Below, piece after piece: positions 1 to 8,305 of a DNA stretch of 37,807 nucleotides; position 1 is the stretch's first letter; each line of letters begins with the position of its first letter. Under the pieces are notes generated by a model. The model was not told the origin of the DNA, ran no database searches, and saw nothing but the letters and a program-made list of their open reading frames with translations. The translations under genes and the position numbers were made by a program. This DNA is from CAIVAT01 sp037139855. Lineage in GTDB: Bacteria; Bacteroidota; Bacteroidia; Bacteroidales; FEN-979. The stretch covers positions 1 to 37,807 of the forward strand of contig JBAXFM010000007.1 in NCBI GenBank assembly GCA_037139855.1, read 5' to 3'.

Positions 1-888
1 ACGTATAATGACGATTATAAATTCCGCGAATGGGTCGGACATCATAAATTATACAAAGACGAACTATATAAACATATCATAGTTGACAATGGATCAAGCC
101 CTGCATACCTTAAATTGGTTGAAGAATCATTTCCCGGTTCACACTTAATTAAACGCACGATTAACGGGGGGTGCACGGGAGCATACAATGATGGAATTAA
201 ACTTGCACTCAGTGACCCAGCCGTTGACGCAATAATGCTGATTGGGAATGACATCAGGCTAGAAGTTGGCGGTACGGCAAAATTATATGATTTTTTATTT
301 TCAAATCCTCTGTTTGGAATGGTATCTCCTGTTTTATTGGCAAAAGATTCGGAAATAATAGATGACTTTGGCTGCGACATTTCAAAAAAACTTTATATGC
401 TCCCATATGATTTTGGAAAGAAACTGTCGGAGGTTGAAACCAAACACAGAATGGTGAAATCCGTCACTGGTGGGATGAACATGGCAAGACGAGAATTTTA
501 TGAGCAGGTTGGACTTCAGGATGAAAACCTTTTCATGTATTCTGATGAAGTGGATATGGCCTTAAGAACCCAAAAAACGGGGTATATAATGGCTGCAACA
601 CAACTGGCAAGGGCATGGCATCAGCATATTAACCCAAAAGCTGGCAGTCACAGGGCCGATTTTACATATTACCTGATAGGACGAAATAAAATGTACCTGG
701 CAAGAAAACATTTTGGAATCATGAGAATCTCTTATGTCTTTGGAGCCCTTTTATGGCGAACCGCTTTTGCTATGGCATTTGGGTTGTTTAATCGTACCAG
801 CCTGAAACAACAATTGTATTTTTTTTGGGGCATACTGAACGGATTAGTAAAAAACATGGAACTTCCTGGATTTATTGTAAAAAGTTAA
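1..888 (+). CDS. Glycosyltransferase family 2 (5' truncated by window edge)
   Basis: This is the C-terminal 295 residues of a GT2 (GT-A fold) glycosyltransferase, which would transfer a sugar from a nucleotide donor to a lipid-linked glycan on the cytoplasmic membrane face. The frame is open from base 1, so the start lies upstream of the window. The nucleotide-binding motif VDNGSS is encoded at 82-99, before the first internal start-like codon (TTG at 115), so the gene must begin earlier. Further GT2 hallmarks are IGNDI near 241 (the DxD-like region), a TGGMNMARREF segment, and MYSDEVDMALR (acceptor-side acidic motif). The C-terminal part is hydrophobic/aromatic and may associate with the membrane. 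The next gene starts 4 bases after the stop, so it is cotranscribed with the polymerase gene. The sugar specificity cannot be read from the sequence. Confidence 0.9.
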   Translation, partial: TYNDDYKFREWVGHHKLYKDELYKHIIVDNGSSPAYLKLVEESFPGSHLIKRTINGGCTGAYNDGIKLALSDPAVDAIMLIGNDIRLEVGGTAKLYDFLFSNPLFGMVSPVLLAKDSEIIDDFGCDISKKLYMLPYDFGKKLSEVETKHRMVKSVTGGMNMARREFYEQVGLQDENLFMYSDEVDMALRTQKTGYIMAATQLARAWHQHINPKAGSHRADFTYYLIGRNKMYLARKHFGIMRISYVFGALLWRTAFAMAFGLFNRTSLKQQLYFFWGILNGLVKNMELPGFIVKS

Positions 889-892
889 CTGA

Positions 893-2119
893 ATGGAATC
901 AGTCAATCAAAATACAGGGGTTTACAATTCAAATCCATCAGGGATAACCTATTATCCTACATCCGAAAGGCTGTTAGTCCTTGCTATTTGCGCTTCAATC
1001 GCATTTCCAATGGTGGATAGTCTGGTAAATAACTATTTTCAAGCTGCATTTTGGGATTCCTTTTTTACCAAAGGACCCTACTTTTGCATTATCCTTGGAG
1101 CAACCTATTTTGCTTTCCAGCGTTTCAGAAGCACAATGATCGCAATCCCATTATTAGTCTTCGCCTTATGGCTGTTCAGCTATAGTTTATTTCCAAATAA
1201 CAGGGCAGCCTTGGTTGGTGAAACGATTGTACCACTGGCGACAGAATCATTCCCAATTTTCATTATCACATTAGCAGTTCAGGATTACAGGCGTTTATAC
1301 AAGTCTTTGCGCATTGCCGCCATAATTGTTATCATTTGTGCAACAATTTCTATTTTACTCCAATATGGTGGGCAATTTGAAATTCTTTATATGGTTTTCT
1401 CATACAGCATGTCAAGTTCCGTATTACTTATGGCCATATTTTCAATTCAAAACAAAAAGAAACTTGATATATTTCTGACCGTCTTAGGAGTAATAATCGT
1501 TTTTATTTCAGGAGCAAGAGGTGCATTGATTGGCATTATAGGTGGCTTTGTTTTTTATTTGCTTATCAATTTCAATTTCAGTATTAAAAAAGTGTTTCTG
1601 ATGACCCTTTTTATAATATTTATCATTTATCTTAGTGCCAATTACCTGATACTGATTCAATATCTCAATGATTATTTACTGGATAAAAACATTACTAGTC
1701 GAACGATTCAGCTTATACTCCGAGAGGAAATGAGTAATAGTGGAGGACGAGATGTTCTTTTCAACAAATCCTGGATCGCTATCAATGATAGCTTTTTCAT
1801 CGGCAACGGTATGGCTGGAGATCGAAATATTCTTGGTGTTTACACACATAATTTATTTACGGAACTATTGCTCGAATATGGTTTTATTTTAGGCTCAGTA
1901 TTTATAATCACCCTCGTTATTTACCTGTTAAAAGCACTTTTTGTAAAAATCAAGGATGAACAATATTATATTTTTATTGCCCTATTCTTTACAACCGGTT
2001 TTTTAAAACTTCAGTTTTCTTTTTCATATCTGATGGAGCCCACCTTTTTTATGATGCTTGCGCTGGCAATAACTTTGACAAATAAAAATAGAAATTTCTC
2101 AAACCAGATAAACATATGA
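893..2119 (+). CDS. O-antigen polymerase/ligase-like membrane protein (Wzy-type)
   Basis: This 408-residue polytopic membrane protein has roughly ten or more hydrophobic segments. In the C-terminal half there is a large loop followed by THNLFTELLLEYG at about residues 318-330. That matches the H-N-x-x-L-x-x-x-x-E-x-G signature of the O-antigen ligase/polymerase family (Wzy_C, PF04932). The periplasmic loop before it contains several Arg residues (TSRTIQ, GGRD), as is usual for these enzymes. The likely role is polymerisation of undecaprenol-linked repeat units, or ligation of the glycan to an acceptor. Polymerase and ligase cannot be distinguished by sequence alone. The gene lies 4 bases after the GT2 gene and overlaps the next gene by 4 bases (ATGA), which indicates translational coupling. 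The extreme N-terminus is polar for about 20 residues before the first hydrophobic segment. Confidence 0.85.
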   Translation: MESVNQNTGVYNSNPSGITYYPTSERLLVLAICASIAFPMVDSLVNNYFQAAFWDSFFTKGPYFCIILGATYFAFQRFRSTMIAIPLLVFALWLFSYSLFPNNRAALVGETIVPLATESFPIFIITLAVQDYRRLYKSLRIAAIIVIICATISILLQYGGQFEILYMVFSYSMSSSVLLMAIFSIQNKKKLDIFLTVLGVIIVFISGARGALIGIIGGFVFYLLINFNFSIKKVFLMTLFIIFIIYLSANYLILIQYLNDYLLDKNITSRTIQLILREEMSNSGGRDVLFNKSWIAINDSFFIGNGMAGDRNILGVYTHNLFTELLLEYGFILGSVFIITLVIYLLKALFVKIKDEQYYIFIALFFTTGFLKLQFSFSYLMEPTFFMMLALAITLTNKNRNFSNQINI

Positions 2120-2808
2120 TTAGATCGGCCTACAGGAATTTTAAAAATATTTTACAATATTCATCTTTTAAGAATATAAAAATTGGGAATAATGTTGCGA
2201 CCAACAACAGCCTTTTGGAAGGGAAAAACAAAATATATGACAACACCGTATTAATTAACAGCAAATTGGGGCGAGGGTCTTACATTGGGATGGATTGTTA
2301 TTTTAACGGTGCTGAAATTGGAAGGTACTGCTCGATTGGCTATCAGGTAAAAGTTATAACTGCTACTCATCCCTCTAGAAGATTTGTTTCAACACACCCT
2401 GCTTTTTTTTCGCTTTCAAAACAAGCCGGATATACTTATGTTACGGAGTCCCTTTTTCAGGAGCATAAACTCCTGGATGAACAAGGTGGAATCTCTGTTT
2501 CCATTGGGAATGATGTTTGGATCGGTGATGAAGTGAAAATCATGGGAGGTGTTAAAATACACGACGGCGCAATTATAGGCGCCAGGGCCTTGGTTACAAA
2601 GGATGTCCCTCCATATTCAATCGTCGGAGGTGTTCCGGCAAAGGTAATTGGCAAAAGATTTACCGACCCTGAAATTGAATTCCTGATCAGATTCAGATGG
2701 TGGGATAAAGATGAATCCTGGATCATTAAAAATGCTAACCTGTTTTCGGATATAAAACAATTTATGTCTGAAATCGGATTCAATAAACCTGACGGCAATT
2801 ACTTGTAA
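2116..2808 (+). CDS. CatB-like left-handed beta-helix O-acetyltransferase
   Basis: This 230-residue protein has hexapeptide repeats of the xenobiotic/CatB acetyltransferase class (left-handed beta helix). Visible turns include IGRYCSIGYQV, VSIGNDVWIGDEVKIMGGVKIHDGAIIGARALVTKDV and the terminal cap PPYSIVGGVPAKVIGKRF. An insertion between coils holds TATHPSR, and the His is likely to be catalytic, as in the family. It probably transfers an acetyl group from acetyl-CoA to a hydroxyl of a sugar in the repeat unit, in the cytoplasm as a trimer. The start overlaps the polymerase stop by 4 bases. A perfect hairpin straddles its stop codon (2793-2814), and the 111-base gap that follows suggests a transcript boundary or processing site here. 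Confidence 0.88.
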   Translation: MIRSAYRNFKNILQYSSFKNIKIGNNVATNNSLLEGKNKIYDNTVLINSKLGRGSYIGMDCYFNGAEIGRYCSIGYQVKVITATHPSRRFVSTHPAFFSLSKQAGYTYVTESLFQEHKLLDEQGGISVSIGNDVWIGDEVKIMGGVKIHDGAIIGARALVTKDVPPYSIVGGVPAKVIGKRFTDPEIEFLIRFRWWDKDESWIIKNANLFSDIKQFMSEIGFNKPDGNYL

Positions 2809-2814
2809 TTGCCG
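2793..2814 (+). terminator. Perfect hairpin overlapping a stop codon
   Basis: Arms CGGCAATTAC (2793-2802) and GTAATTGCCG (2805-2814) are exact reverse complements around TT, giving a 9-bp stem with a 4-base loop (CTTG). The stop codon TAA (2806-2808) sits in the right arm. The following sequence is T-rich but is not a clean U tract (ATGTTGTTTTC, then CCTTTTTC), so it could be a weak intrinsic terminator, an attenuator or an mRNA-stabilising 3' hairpin. Confidence 0.55.
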
Positions 2815-2919
2815 ATGTTGTTTTCAACCTTTTTCAATCAGCATTGCTTGCATTATCGAATGTAAAGTATTTCTTTGAATATGTCTATTGTCATTTTAAT
2901 CAAGCCTAACTAATCAGTG

Positions 2920-4062
2920 ATGAAGTTGTGTATTATTGTAGCCAACAGCTTAAGAAAAGACCCTCGTGTAATTAAGCAGATTCGTTGTGCAATCGATGAG
3001 GGGATTGATGTCCATTTTGTTGGATTCATGGATGATAATTATAATAAAGAATTTCTTGAGTCTGTTGGTTGTCATTATTCTATCATCGATCTTGGTAAAA
3101 AATACCATGGCCATCTGAAATCAGTTATTAAAACAATCTACAGGGAATTTATGCATCTCTATCTGCCCATTAAAACAATGGTCAGGATAAAACCAGATGT
3201 AATACACGCAAATGACTTTAACACCCTTATTCAGGCCTATATCGCATCTAAAATATGCAAATGTCGGGTTCTTTATGACTCCCATGAGATTTGCGCTGAA
3301 AATATCGGAATTGCTGATAAAAAAATCAGGAAAAACACAATCATTGTACTGGAGCATTTATTATTGAAGCGAATCGGCGCCATGGTTTCGGTGAGTAACG
3401 CTGCTGCTGCCTATTTTAGTCACAAATATAAAATTCAATTGCCTACCGTAATTACCAATTGTCCCTACAAAAGCAATATGCCTATTGCGAAAGACAAAGC
3501 ATTAGACGGTTTTGAAGCCTTGTATCAGGGTCAAATGTATCAGGGCAGAGGTTATGAAGAATTTGTGAGAAGTGCAGGATTTCTCAAAAACAATATAACT
3601 TTAGTGATAAGAGGTTATGGTTCAATAGAAGGCGAATTAAGAAAAATTGTCGCAGATGAGAATTTGGGAAATCGTGTACGATTCGATGGCCCGGTAGAGA
3701 TAAAAGATATTGTGTCTAAAGCCTCTGAATCGCATCTTGGTGTAGTATTAACTCAACCCTTAAATATCAATTTTAAACTCACAGTTTCAAACAAGATTTT
3801 CGAGTATATTCATGCCGGCTTACCGGTTTTATTGTCGGATATTCCAGAACACAGATACTTGAATGAAAAATTTAATTTTGGCATTATCGTCAATGAATTT
3901 TCACCAACCGGTATTGCAGAATGCATCAATTTTTTAGCTACAAACCCTGAAAAATATAATGTGCTGCGAAATAATGCAATTAAGGCCTCGGATACAATGT
4001 GTTGGGAAAATGAGTCAAAAAAACTAATCGGTATTTATAACCGCTTGTTTCAAAAACAATAA
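2920..4062 (+). CDS. Glycosyltransferase family 4
   Basis: This 380-residue GT-B fold glycosyltransferase is predicted to add a sugar to the growing lipid-linked oligosaccharide in the cytoplasm. The N-terminal strand MKLCIIVANSLRKDPRVIKQI is typical of GT4 enzymes in Bacteroidota ('DpRv.K.a'). It is followed by PDVIHANDF and LYDSHEI, which form the acceptor-domain core. The C-terminal Rossmann domain carries RGYGSIEGELR and KIFEYIHAGLPVLLSDIPEHR, in which KxxEYxxxGxPV is the donor-binding GT4 motif. ATG at 2920 was chosen; a GTG directly upstream at 2917 would add one residue. It follows a 111-base gap with a hairpin, so it may open a separate transcript. Sugar specificity is unknown. Confidence 0.88.
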   Translation: MKLCIIVANSLRKDPRVIKQIRCAIDEGIDVHFVGFMDDNYNKEFLESVGCHYSIIDLGKKYHGHLKSVIKTIYREFMHLYLPIKTMVRIKPDVIHANDFNTLIQAYIASKICKCRVLYDSHEICAENIGIADKKIRKNTIIVLEHLLLKRIGAMVSVSNAAAAYFSHKYKIQLPTVITNCPYKSNMPIAKDKALDGFEALYQGQMYQGRGYEEFVRSAGFLKNNITLVIRGYGSIEGELRKIVADENLGNRVRFDGPVEIKDIVSKASESHLGVVLTQPLNINFKLTVSNKIFEYIHAGLPVLLSDIPEHRYLNEKFNFGIIVNEFSPTGIAECINFLATNPEKYNVLRNNAIKASDTMCWENESKKLIGIYNRLFQKQ

Positions 4063-4080
4063 ATTCCTGTTCCTTTTTTC

Positions 4081-5553
4081 ATGGTTTTCAACTCTCTCAT
4101 ATACATATTTTTCCTATGTGTTGTCTCCATCATTTACTATACCTTGCCTAAAAAGCACCAATGGATTTGGTTGCTTGTCGCCAGTGTTGGTTATTATCTG
4201 TCATTTATACCTGTATTTTTACCATTAATCATCGTAATTACATTAAGCAACTTTCTCATTGCTAAGAGATTCGCGAAAGTTTCTTTTAACAGGAAAAAAC
4301 TTTTTTTCATCTTTGCTATTACTGTCAATGTCCTGATTTTATTTTTTTTCAAATACTATAATTTTATCTTTCCCTGGAATCAAATCAAATTATACCCGGT
4401 TGATTGGTTTTTCCTGACGGATCCCATCAATAGAATGATTTTACCTTTGGGGTTATCTTACCTCATGTTCACTGTTTTCAGTTACCACATTGAAGTCAAA
4501 CGAGAAACGATAAAACCGGAAAATCATTTGGGATATTTTTCTTTATATCTTCTTTTTTTTCCAAAAATTGCTCAAGGGCCGATAGAAAAACCCCAGCACC
4601 TTATCCCTCAATTTCATCAGTTACACACCTTCAGTTATCCCTTGGTGGTTGAAGGATTAAAATTGATATTGTGGGGATATTTTAAAAAACTGGTTGTGGC
4701 CGACAGGTTGGCAATTTACGTTAATGCAGTGTATAACAATAGTGAATCTCATAATGGAACAACCCTGATTATTGCAACAATATTTTTTTCTTTTCAGATA
4801 TATGCCGACTTTTCCGGCTATACTGATATTGCACTGGGGTCAGCAAATATTTTCGGTTTCAGCCTGTCACCTAACTTTAAAAGACCCTATTTCGCAACAT
4901 CAATAAAGGACTTCTGGAGCAGATGGCATATGACTTTCTCAGGATGGCTTCGTGATTATATATTTTTGCCCATTGCTTTTTTTCTCTCAAAAAAGATGAA
5001 AAAACAAACCTATATATTTATTTCAACAGAAAAATGGATTTATCTGATCGCTACCATGATAACATTTGCTATATGCGGACTATGGCATGGTGAAGGTTGG
5101 ACATATTTATCCTGGGGGCTTCTTTTTGGCATTTACCTTACCTATTCCCAATGGACATTAAAGTTGAACAAAACCATCAGAAAACAGTTTCATATAAACA
5201 AATCATCAACTTTCTACATATTCTGTCAGGTAGTGTTAACTTTTGCATTGGTATCATTTGCATGGATTTTTTTCAGATCAGATTCATTAACCCAGGCATT
5301 TGATATTATTAGAAAGATATTAACCTCAGTCGGAACACCTTTTTATGAGTCTCCCTACGACCTTATTTATGCCATTTTTGGAATTTTACTGCTGGTGATT
5401 ATTGATTTTAAACGGGAATTCCTCAACAATCGGTTTTCACTCCTGAACAATAAATATTCAGTGATAAGGATAGGAACAATAGTCGTCACGGTGATGATCA
5501 TTCTCCTTATTGGTGTTTTTGACGGAGGTCAATTTATATATTTTCAATTTTAA
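4081..5553 (+). CDS. MBOAT family O-acyltransferase (AlgI-like)
   Basis: This 490-residue membrane-bound O-acyltransferase of the AlgI/PatA/DltB type moves an acyl group, usually acetyl, across the membrane for glycan O-acylation. AlgI-type signatures are QIYADFSGYTDIALGSA (about 239-255), FKRPYFATSIKDFWSRWHMTFSGWLRDY with a conserved His at about 283, and CGLWHGEGWTYLSWG with the invariant MBOAT His at about 336. There are many hydrophobic helices from residue 1 onward. The length is normal for the family (about 460-520). The next gene encodes an SGNH-like protein whose start lies about 15 bases after this stop. This pairing is standard for cell-surface O-acetylation systems, in which the MBOAT supplies the acyl group and the SGNH partner transfers it in the periplasm. 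Confidence 0.93.
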   Translation: MVFNSLIYIFFLCVVSIIYYTLPKKHQWIWLLVASVGYYLSFIPVFLPLIIVITLSNFLIAKRFAKVSFNRKKLFFIFAITVNVLILFFFKYYNFIFPWNQIKLYPVDWFFLTDPINRMILPLGLSYLMFTVFSYHIEVKRETIKPENHLGYFSLYLLFFPKIAQGPIEKPQHLIPQFHQLHTFSYPLVVEGLKLILWGYFKKLVVADRLAIYVNAVYNNSESHNGTTLIIATIFFSFQIYADFSGYTDIALGSANIFGFSLSPNFKRPYFATSIKDFWSRWHMTFSGWLRDYIFLPIAFFLSKKMKKQTYIFISTEKWIYLIATMITFAICGLWHGEGWTYLSWGLLFGIYLTYSQWTLKLNKTIRKQFHINKSSTFYIFCQVVLTFALVSFAWIFFRSDSLTQAFDIIRKILTSVGTPFYESPYDLIYAIFGILLLVIIDFKREFLNNRFSLLNNKYSVIRIGTIVVTVMIILLIGVFDGGQFIYFQF

Positions 5554-5567
5554 ATGTGCCTGTGATA

Positions 5568-6512
5568 ATGGGAATCCCAATCTCAAAACAGATAAAACGT
5601 TTTATTTTCAGATTATCCCTGATTACAATCATTCTCCTGTTCTTTGATTTGGGTATTGGAACCCTGTTGAAATTGTATTATTATCGCGAGAAATCTGGTC
5701 AATCTTTTTCAACAACATATGCAATAGATAGTGTTAACACGGATATACTGATATTTGGTTCCTCCCGGGCAATTCATCATTATATTCCAAAAGTCTTTCA
5801 AGATAGTCTTGGCCTCAGTGTTTTTAACATCGGGCGGGATGGCAGCTTTTTGCTGTACAATTATGCGGTTTTCAAAGCTATTTCTAAAAGATATCATCCA
5901 AAACTGATCATTTTTGATATTACACCCGAAGAAATCACCCGCGAAACGACGAGTTATGATAGATTGTCTGTTTTGTTACCATATTATCAGGATCATCCCG
6001 AAATCAGGGCTACAATTAACCTTAGGGGTCCTTTTGAAATGATCAAGCGGATTTCATCCATCTATCCCTATAATTCAGCTATTCTATCAATAATCAAAGG
6101 GAACATCAGCCATTTCAATACAAAAAACTCTGAAATGAAAGGTTATATTCCAATATCTAAAATAATTAAAAATAAAAAAATTGGCACTCTGGATATTGGA
6201 AAATTAAAAAATGAAACGAATACGGATAAAAATAAAATAGCTGCAATTAAAAACATGATAGAAGTTTGCAAAAAAAGTGGAATTAAAATCATATTTGTAC
6301 AGTCGCCAATGTACATCAGAAAACTTGACTATTACTTTAATCCTCAATTTTCAAAATTGTGTTCGGATAATGAAGTACAATATTTTAATCTTTCTAACCA
6401 TTTTTTTTTCTTAGAGCATCCCGAATTTTTCGCTGATAAAAACCATTTGAACAATGAGGGGGCCATATTGTTTTCGAAATTGTTGATTACTAAAATTAAA
6501 TTAACCATATAA
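5568..6512 (+). CDS. SGNH/GDSL-hydrolase-like partner of the MBOAT acyltransferase
   Basis: The predicted protein has one N-terminal membrane anchor (a hydrophobic run within the first 30 residues) followed by an extracytoplasmic domain resembling SGNH hydrolases of the AlgX/AlgJ/DltD/DUF1574 type. Visible motifs are DILIFGSSRAIHHYIP, with the catalytic Ser in block I, NIGRDG (block II-like Gly), and FADKNHLNNEGA near the C-terminus, which supplies the catalytic Asp and His of D-x-x-H. In cell-surface acetylation systems this protein takes the acyl group delivered by the MBOAT and transfers it to the polymer. ATG at 5568 was chosen (MGIPISKQ); an in-frame GTG at 5556 would add four residues. 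It is tightly coupled to the MBOAT gene. The acetyl chemistry is inferred from the pair. Confidence 0.8.
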   Translation: MGIPISKQIKRFIFRLSLITIILLFFDLGIGTLLKLYYYREKSGQSFSTTYAIDSVNTDILIFGSSRAIHHYIPKVFQDSLGLSVFNIGRDGSFLLYNYAVFKAISKRYHPKLIIFDITPEEITRETTSYDRLSVLLPYYQDHPEIRATINLRGPFEMIKRISSIYPYNSAILSIIKGNISHFNTKNSEMKGYIPISKIIKNKKIGTLDIGKLKNETNTDKNKIAAIKNMIEVCKKSGIKIIFVQSPMYIRKLDYYFNPQFSKLCSDNEVQYFNLSNHFFFLEHPEFFADKNHLNNEGAILFSKLLITKIKLTI

Positions 6513-6522
6513 ACCAGTTTCT

Positions 6523-7683
6523 TTGAATATTTTATTTCTAACAACAAGCCGGTTTTCAGATGGTTCTGCCGGAGCAGAAAGGGAGATCGTTTTCGGAAAA
6601 TTACTACGGTCTTTGGGATACAAAGTGGTTTTTTGTACGTTGGCTGACATTCCTTTCGGTGAAGTTCGTGAACAGGATGGTTTTGAATTCGTCAGTTTTA
6701 GAAAATCAGGAAAATCTCCGATTCGGCGAGTATTAAATTACTTTTATTACAAAAAGAATTTAAAGCAATTGATAACACGAAAATATAAAGATCAAATTTT
6801 TGATCAAATATTCGTAACCGACATTCCCTGGAATGCGCTCGAATTTATTATTGGATATGCACGAAAAAAAAAGATCGGATTAGTTCACAATTCTGTTGAA
6901 TGGTATTCCCCGGAAGAATTTAAAACCGGACGTTTTGCGGTTAACTATATTTTGAATAATTTATTGAACACTACATTCATTCGCCCTCCTTTTAAAGTAA
7001 TAGGAATAAGCAGCTACCTTACCGATTTTTTTCTCATCCAGGGAATAAAAGCGATTCGAATACCCTTTATTGTAGATACTAAAGCCGTTAAATACGAGAA
7101 GAATTGTTCATTCGAAAAACTTGTTTTATTATACGCAGGCAATGCTGGTAGAAAAGACAATCTTAAAGAAATTATTGAAGGAATACTTTTGTTGAGTCCG
7201 CAGGAAATTGACAGGGTCGAATTTCGGGTTTTTGGCGTAAGTCATGACACGCTGATTAACATTTGCAACGTCGACCGTGTTGTTTTAGAAAAATCCAAAA
7301 ATTTTCTCAAAGTATTTGGTAGCGTACCTCGCAACATTGTTCTCTCTCATCTGCAGGAAGCTCACTTTACACTCTTGCTTCGATCGGAGGTCCAACGATA
7401 TGCTAAAGCTGGTTTTCCAACTAAGGTAACTGAAAGCCTGGCATCCGGAACACCTGTAATTACCAATCTCACTTCGGATTTAGGGTTGTATTTAAATGAT
7501 GGGGTTGAAGGATTTATTGTACCATCATGTAATTCAGAAGCCTTTGCTAAAACAATAAGAAAGGCTCTGTTACTAACAAAAACGGAGTTATCCACCATGC
7601 AATCTGCCGCCAGAAAATGTGCTGAAACAAAATTAGACTATCGCCTTTTTTCGACAGAAATGAGATCGTTCTTGTTGAATTAA
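6523..7683 (+). CDS. Glycosyltransferase family 4 (TTG start)
   Basis: This 386-residue GT-B glycosyltransferase starts at TTG. The translation MNILFLTTSRFSDGSAGAEREI forms the complete first beta strand and glycine loop of a GT4 enzyme, and no ATG is available upstream in frame or close downstream, so the TTG is well supported. Other landmarks are KIGLVHNSVEWY (a domain-1 strand) and LVLLYAGNAGRKDNLKEIIEGI, which opens the C-terminal donor domain. AGFPTKVTESLASGTPVITN follows, containing the donor-binding ExLAxGxPV motif. It begins 10 bases after the SGNH gene, so it belongs to the same transcript. The product would extend the oligosaccharide repeat; donor and linkage are not determinable. 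Confidence 0.88.
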   Translation: MNILFLTTSRFSDGSAGAEREIVFGKLLRSLGYKVVFCTLADIPFGEVREQDGFEFVSFRKSGKSPIRRVLNYFYYKKNLKQLITRKYKDQIFDQIFVTDIPWNALEFIIGYARKKKIGLVHNSVEWYSPEEFKTGRFAVNYILNNLLNTTFIRPPFKVIGISSYLTDFFLIQGIKAIRIPFIVDTKAVKYEKNCSFEKLVLLYAGNAGRKDNLKEIIEGILLLSPQEIDRVEFRVFGVSHDTLINICNVDRVVLEKSKNFLKVFGSVPRNIVLSHLQEAHFTLLLRSEVQRYAKAGFPTKVTESLASGTPVITNLTSDLGLYLNDGVEGFIVPSCNSEAFAKTIRKALLLTKTELSTMQSAARKCAETKLDYRLFSTEMRSFLLN

Positions 7684-7693
7684 AAATTGTCAC

Positions 7694-8305
7694 ATGAAAA
7701 ATAAACTTCTCAAACCGCTTTCTTCCTTTCATGCACTGTTAAAAAAAGTATTCGATCGTTTTCTTATGTATCTTTATAGAAGCCAGTTTGCCAAATGTGG
7801 AGAAAACGTATTTTTTTTCCCGACAAGGTCGGATTTTTTTTATAAAAACATTTCTCTTGGTAACAATGTTTATATCGGGCCCGGGGCAAATTTCATTGCT
7901 TCCCTTTCTTCAATTGAAATTGCTGATAAAGTCTTTTTTGGCCCTAATGTGACCATTATCGGTGGGAATCATTCAAGTCATATTATTGGAAAATTTATGT
8001 GGGATTATAAAATTTCAGATAAACTTAGCTCTGATGACCAGTCAATTGTTATTGAAACAGATGTTTGGGTTGGAACCGGAGCGATTATTCTTAAGGGTGT
8101 GAAAATTGGCAGGGGGGCAATTATTGCGGCTGGTTCAACAGTTACAAAGGACGTCCCCCCCTATGCTATTGTGGGAGGCGTCCCCGCAAAAGTGTTAAAA
8201 TTCAGATGGAACGTAACAGACATCCTGATCCATGAAGAATTAATTTATCCTCCGGAAAAAAGAATCAGAAAAGACATACTTAGTCAATTTCAAAATGAGA
8301 AATAG
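7694..8305 (+). CDS. Hexapeptide-repeat acyltransferase (WbbJ/maltose acetyltransferase-like)
   Basis: This 203-residue left-handed beta-helix acetyltransferase differs in type from the CatB-like protein at 2116. Repeats run through SLGNNVYIGPGANFIA, IEIADKVFFGPNVTIIGGNHSSH and VIETDVWVGTGAIILKGVKIGRGAIIAAGSTVTKDV. The chain ends with PPYAIVGGVPAKVLKFRW, the usual cap of the WbbJ/LacA group. The His of GGNHSSH is in the catalytic position. It probably O- or N-acetylates a sugar precursor in the cytoplasm. The next gene's ATG lies inside this gene (11-base overlap), so the two are translationally coupled. The N-terminal 30 residues are basic and amphipathic and may touch the membrane. Confidence 0.88.
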   Translation: MKNKLLKPLSSFHALLKKVFDRFLMYLYRSQFAKCGENVFFFPTRSDFFYKNISLGNNVYIGPGANFIASLSSIEIADKVFFGPNVTIIGGNHSSHIIGKFMWDYKISDKLSSDDQSIVIETDVWVGTGAIILKGVKIGRGAIIAAGSTVTKDVPPYAIVGGVPAKVLKFRWNVTDILIHEELIYPPEKRIRKDILSQFQNEK

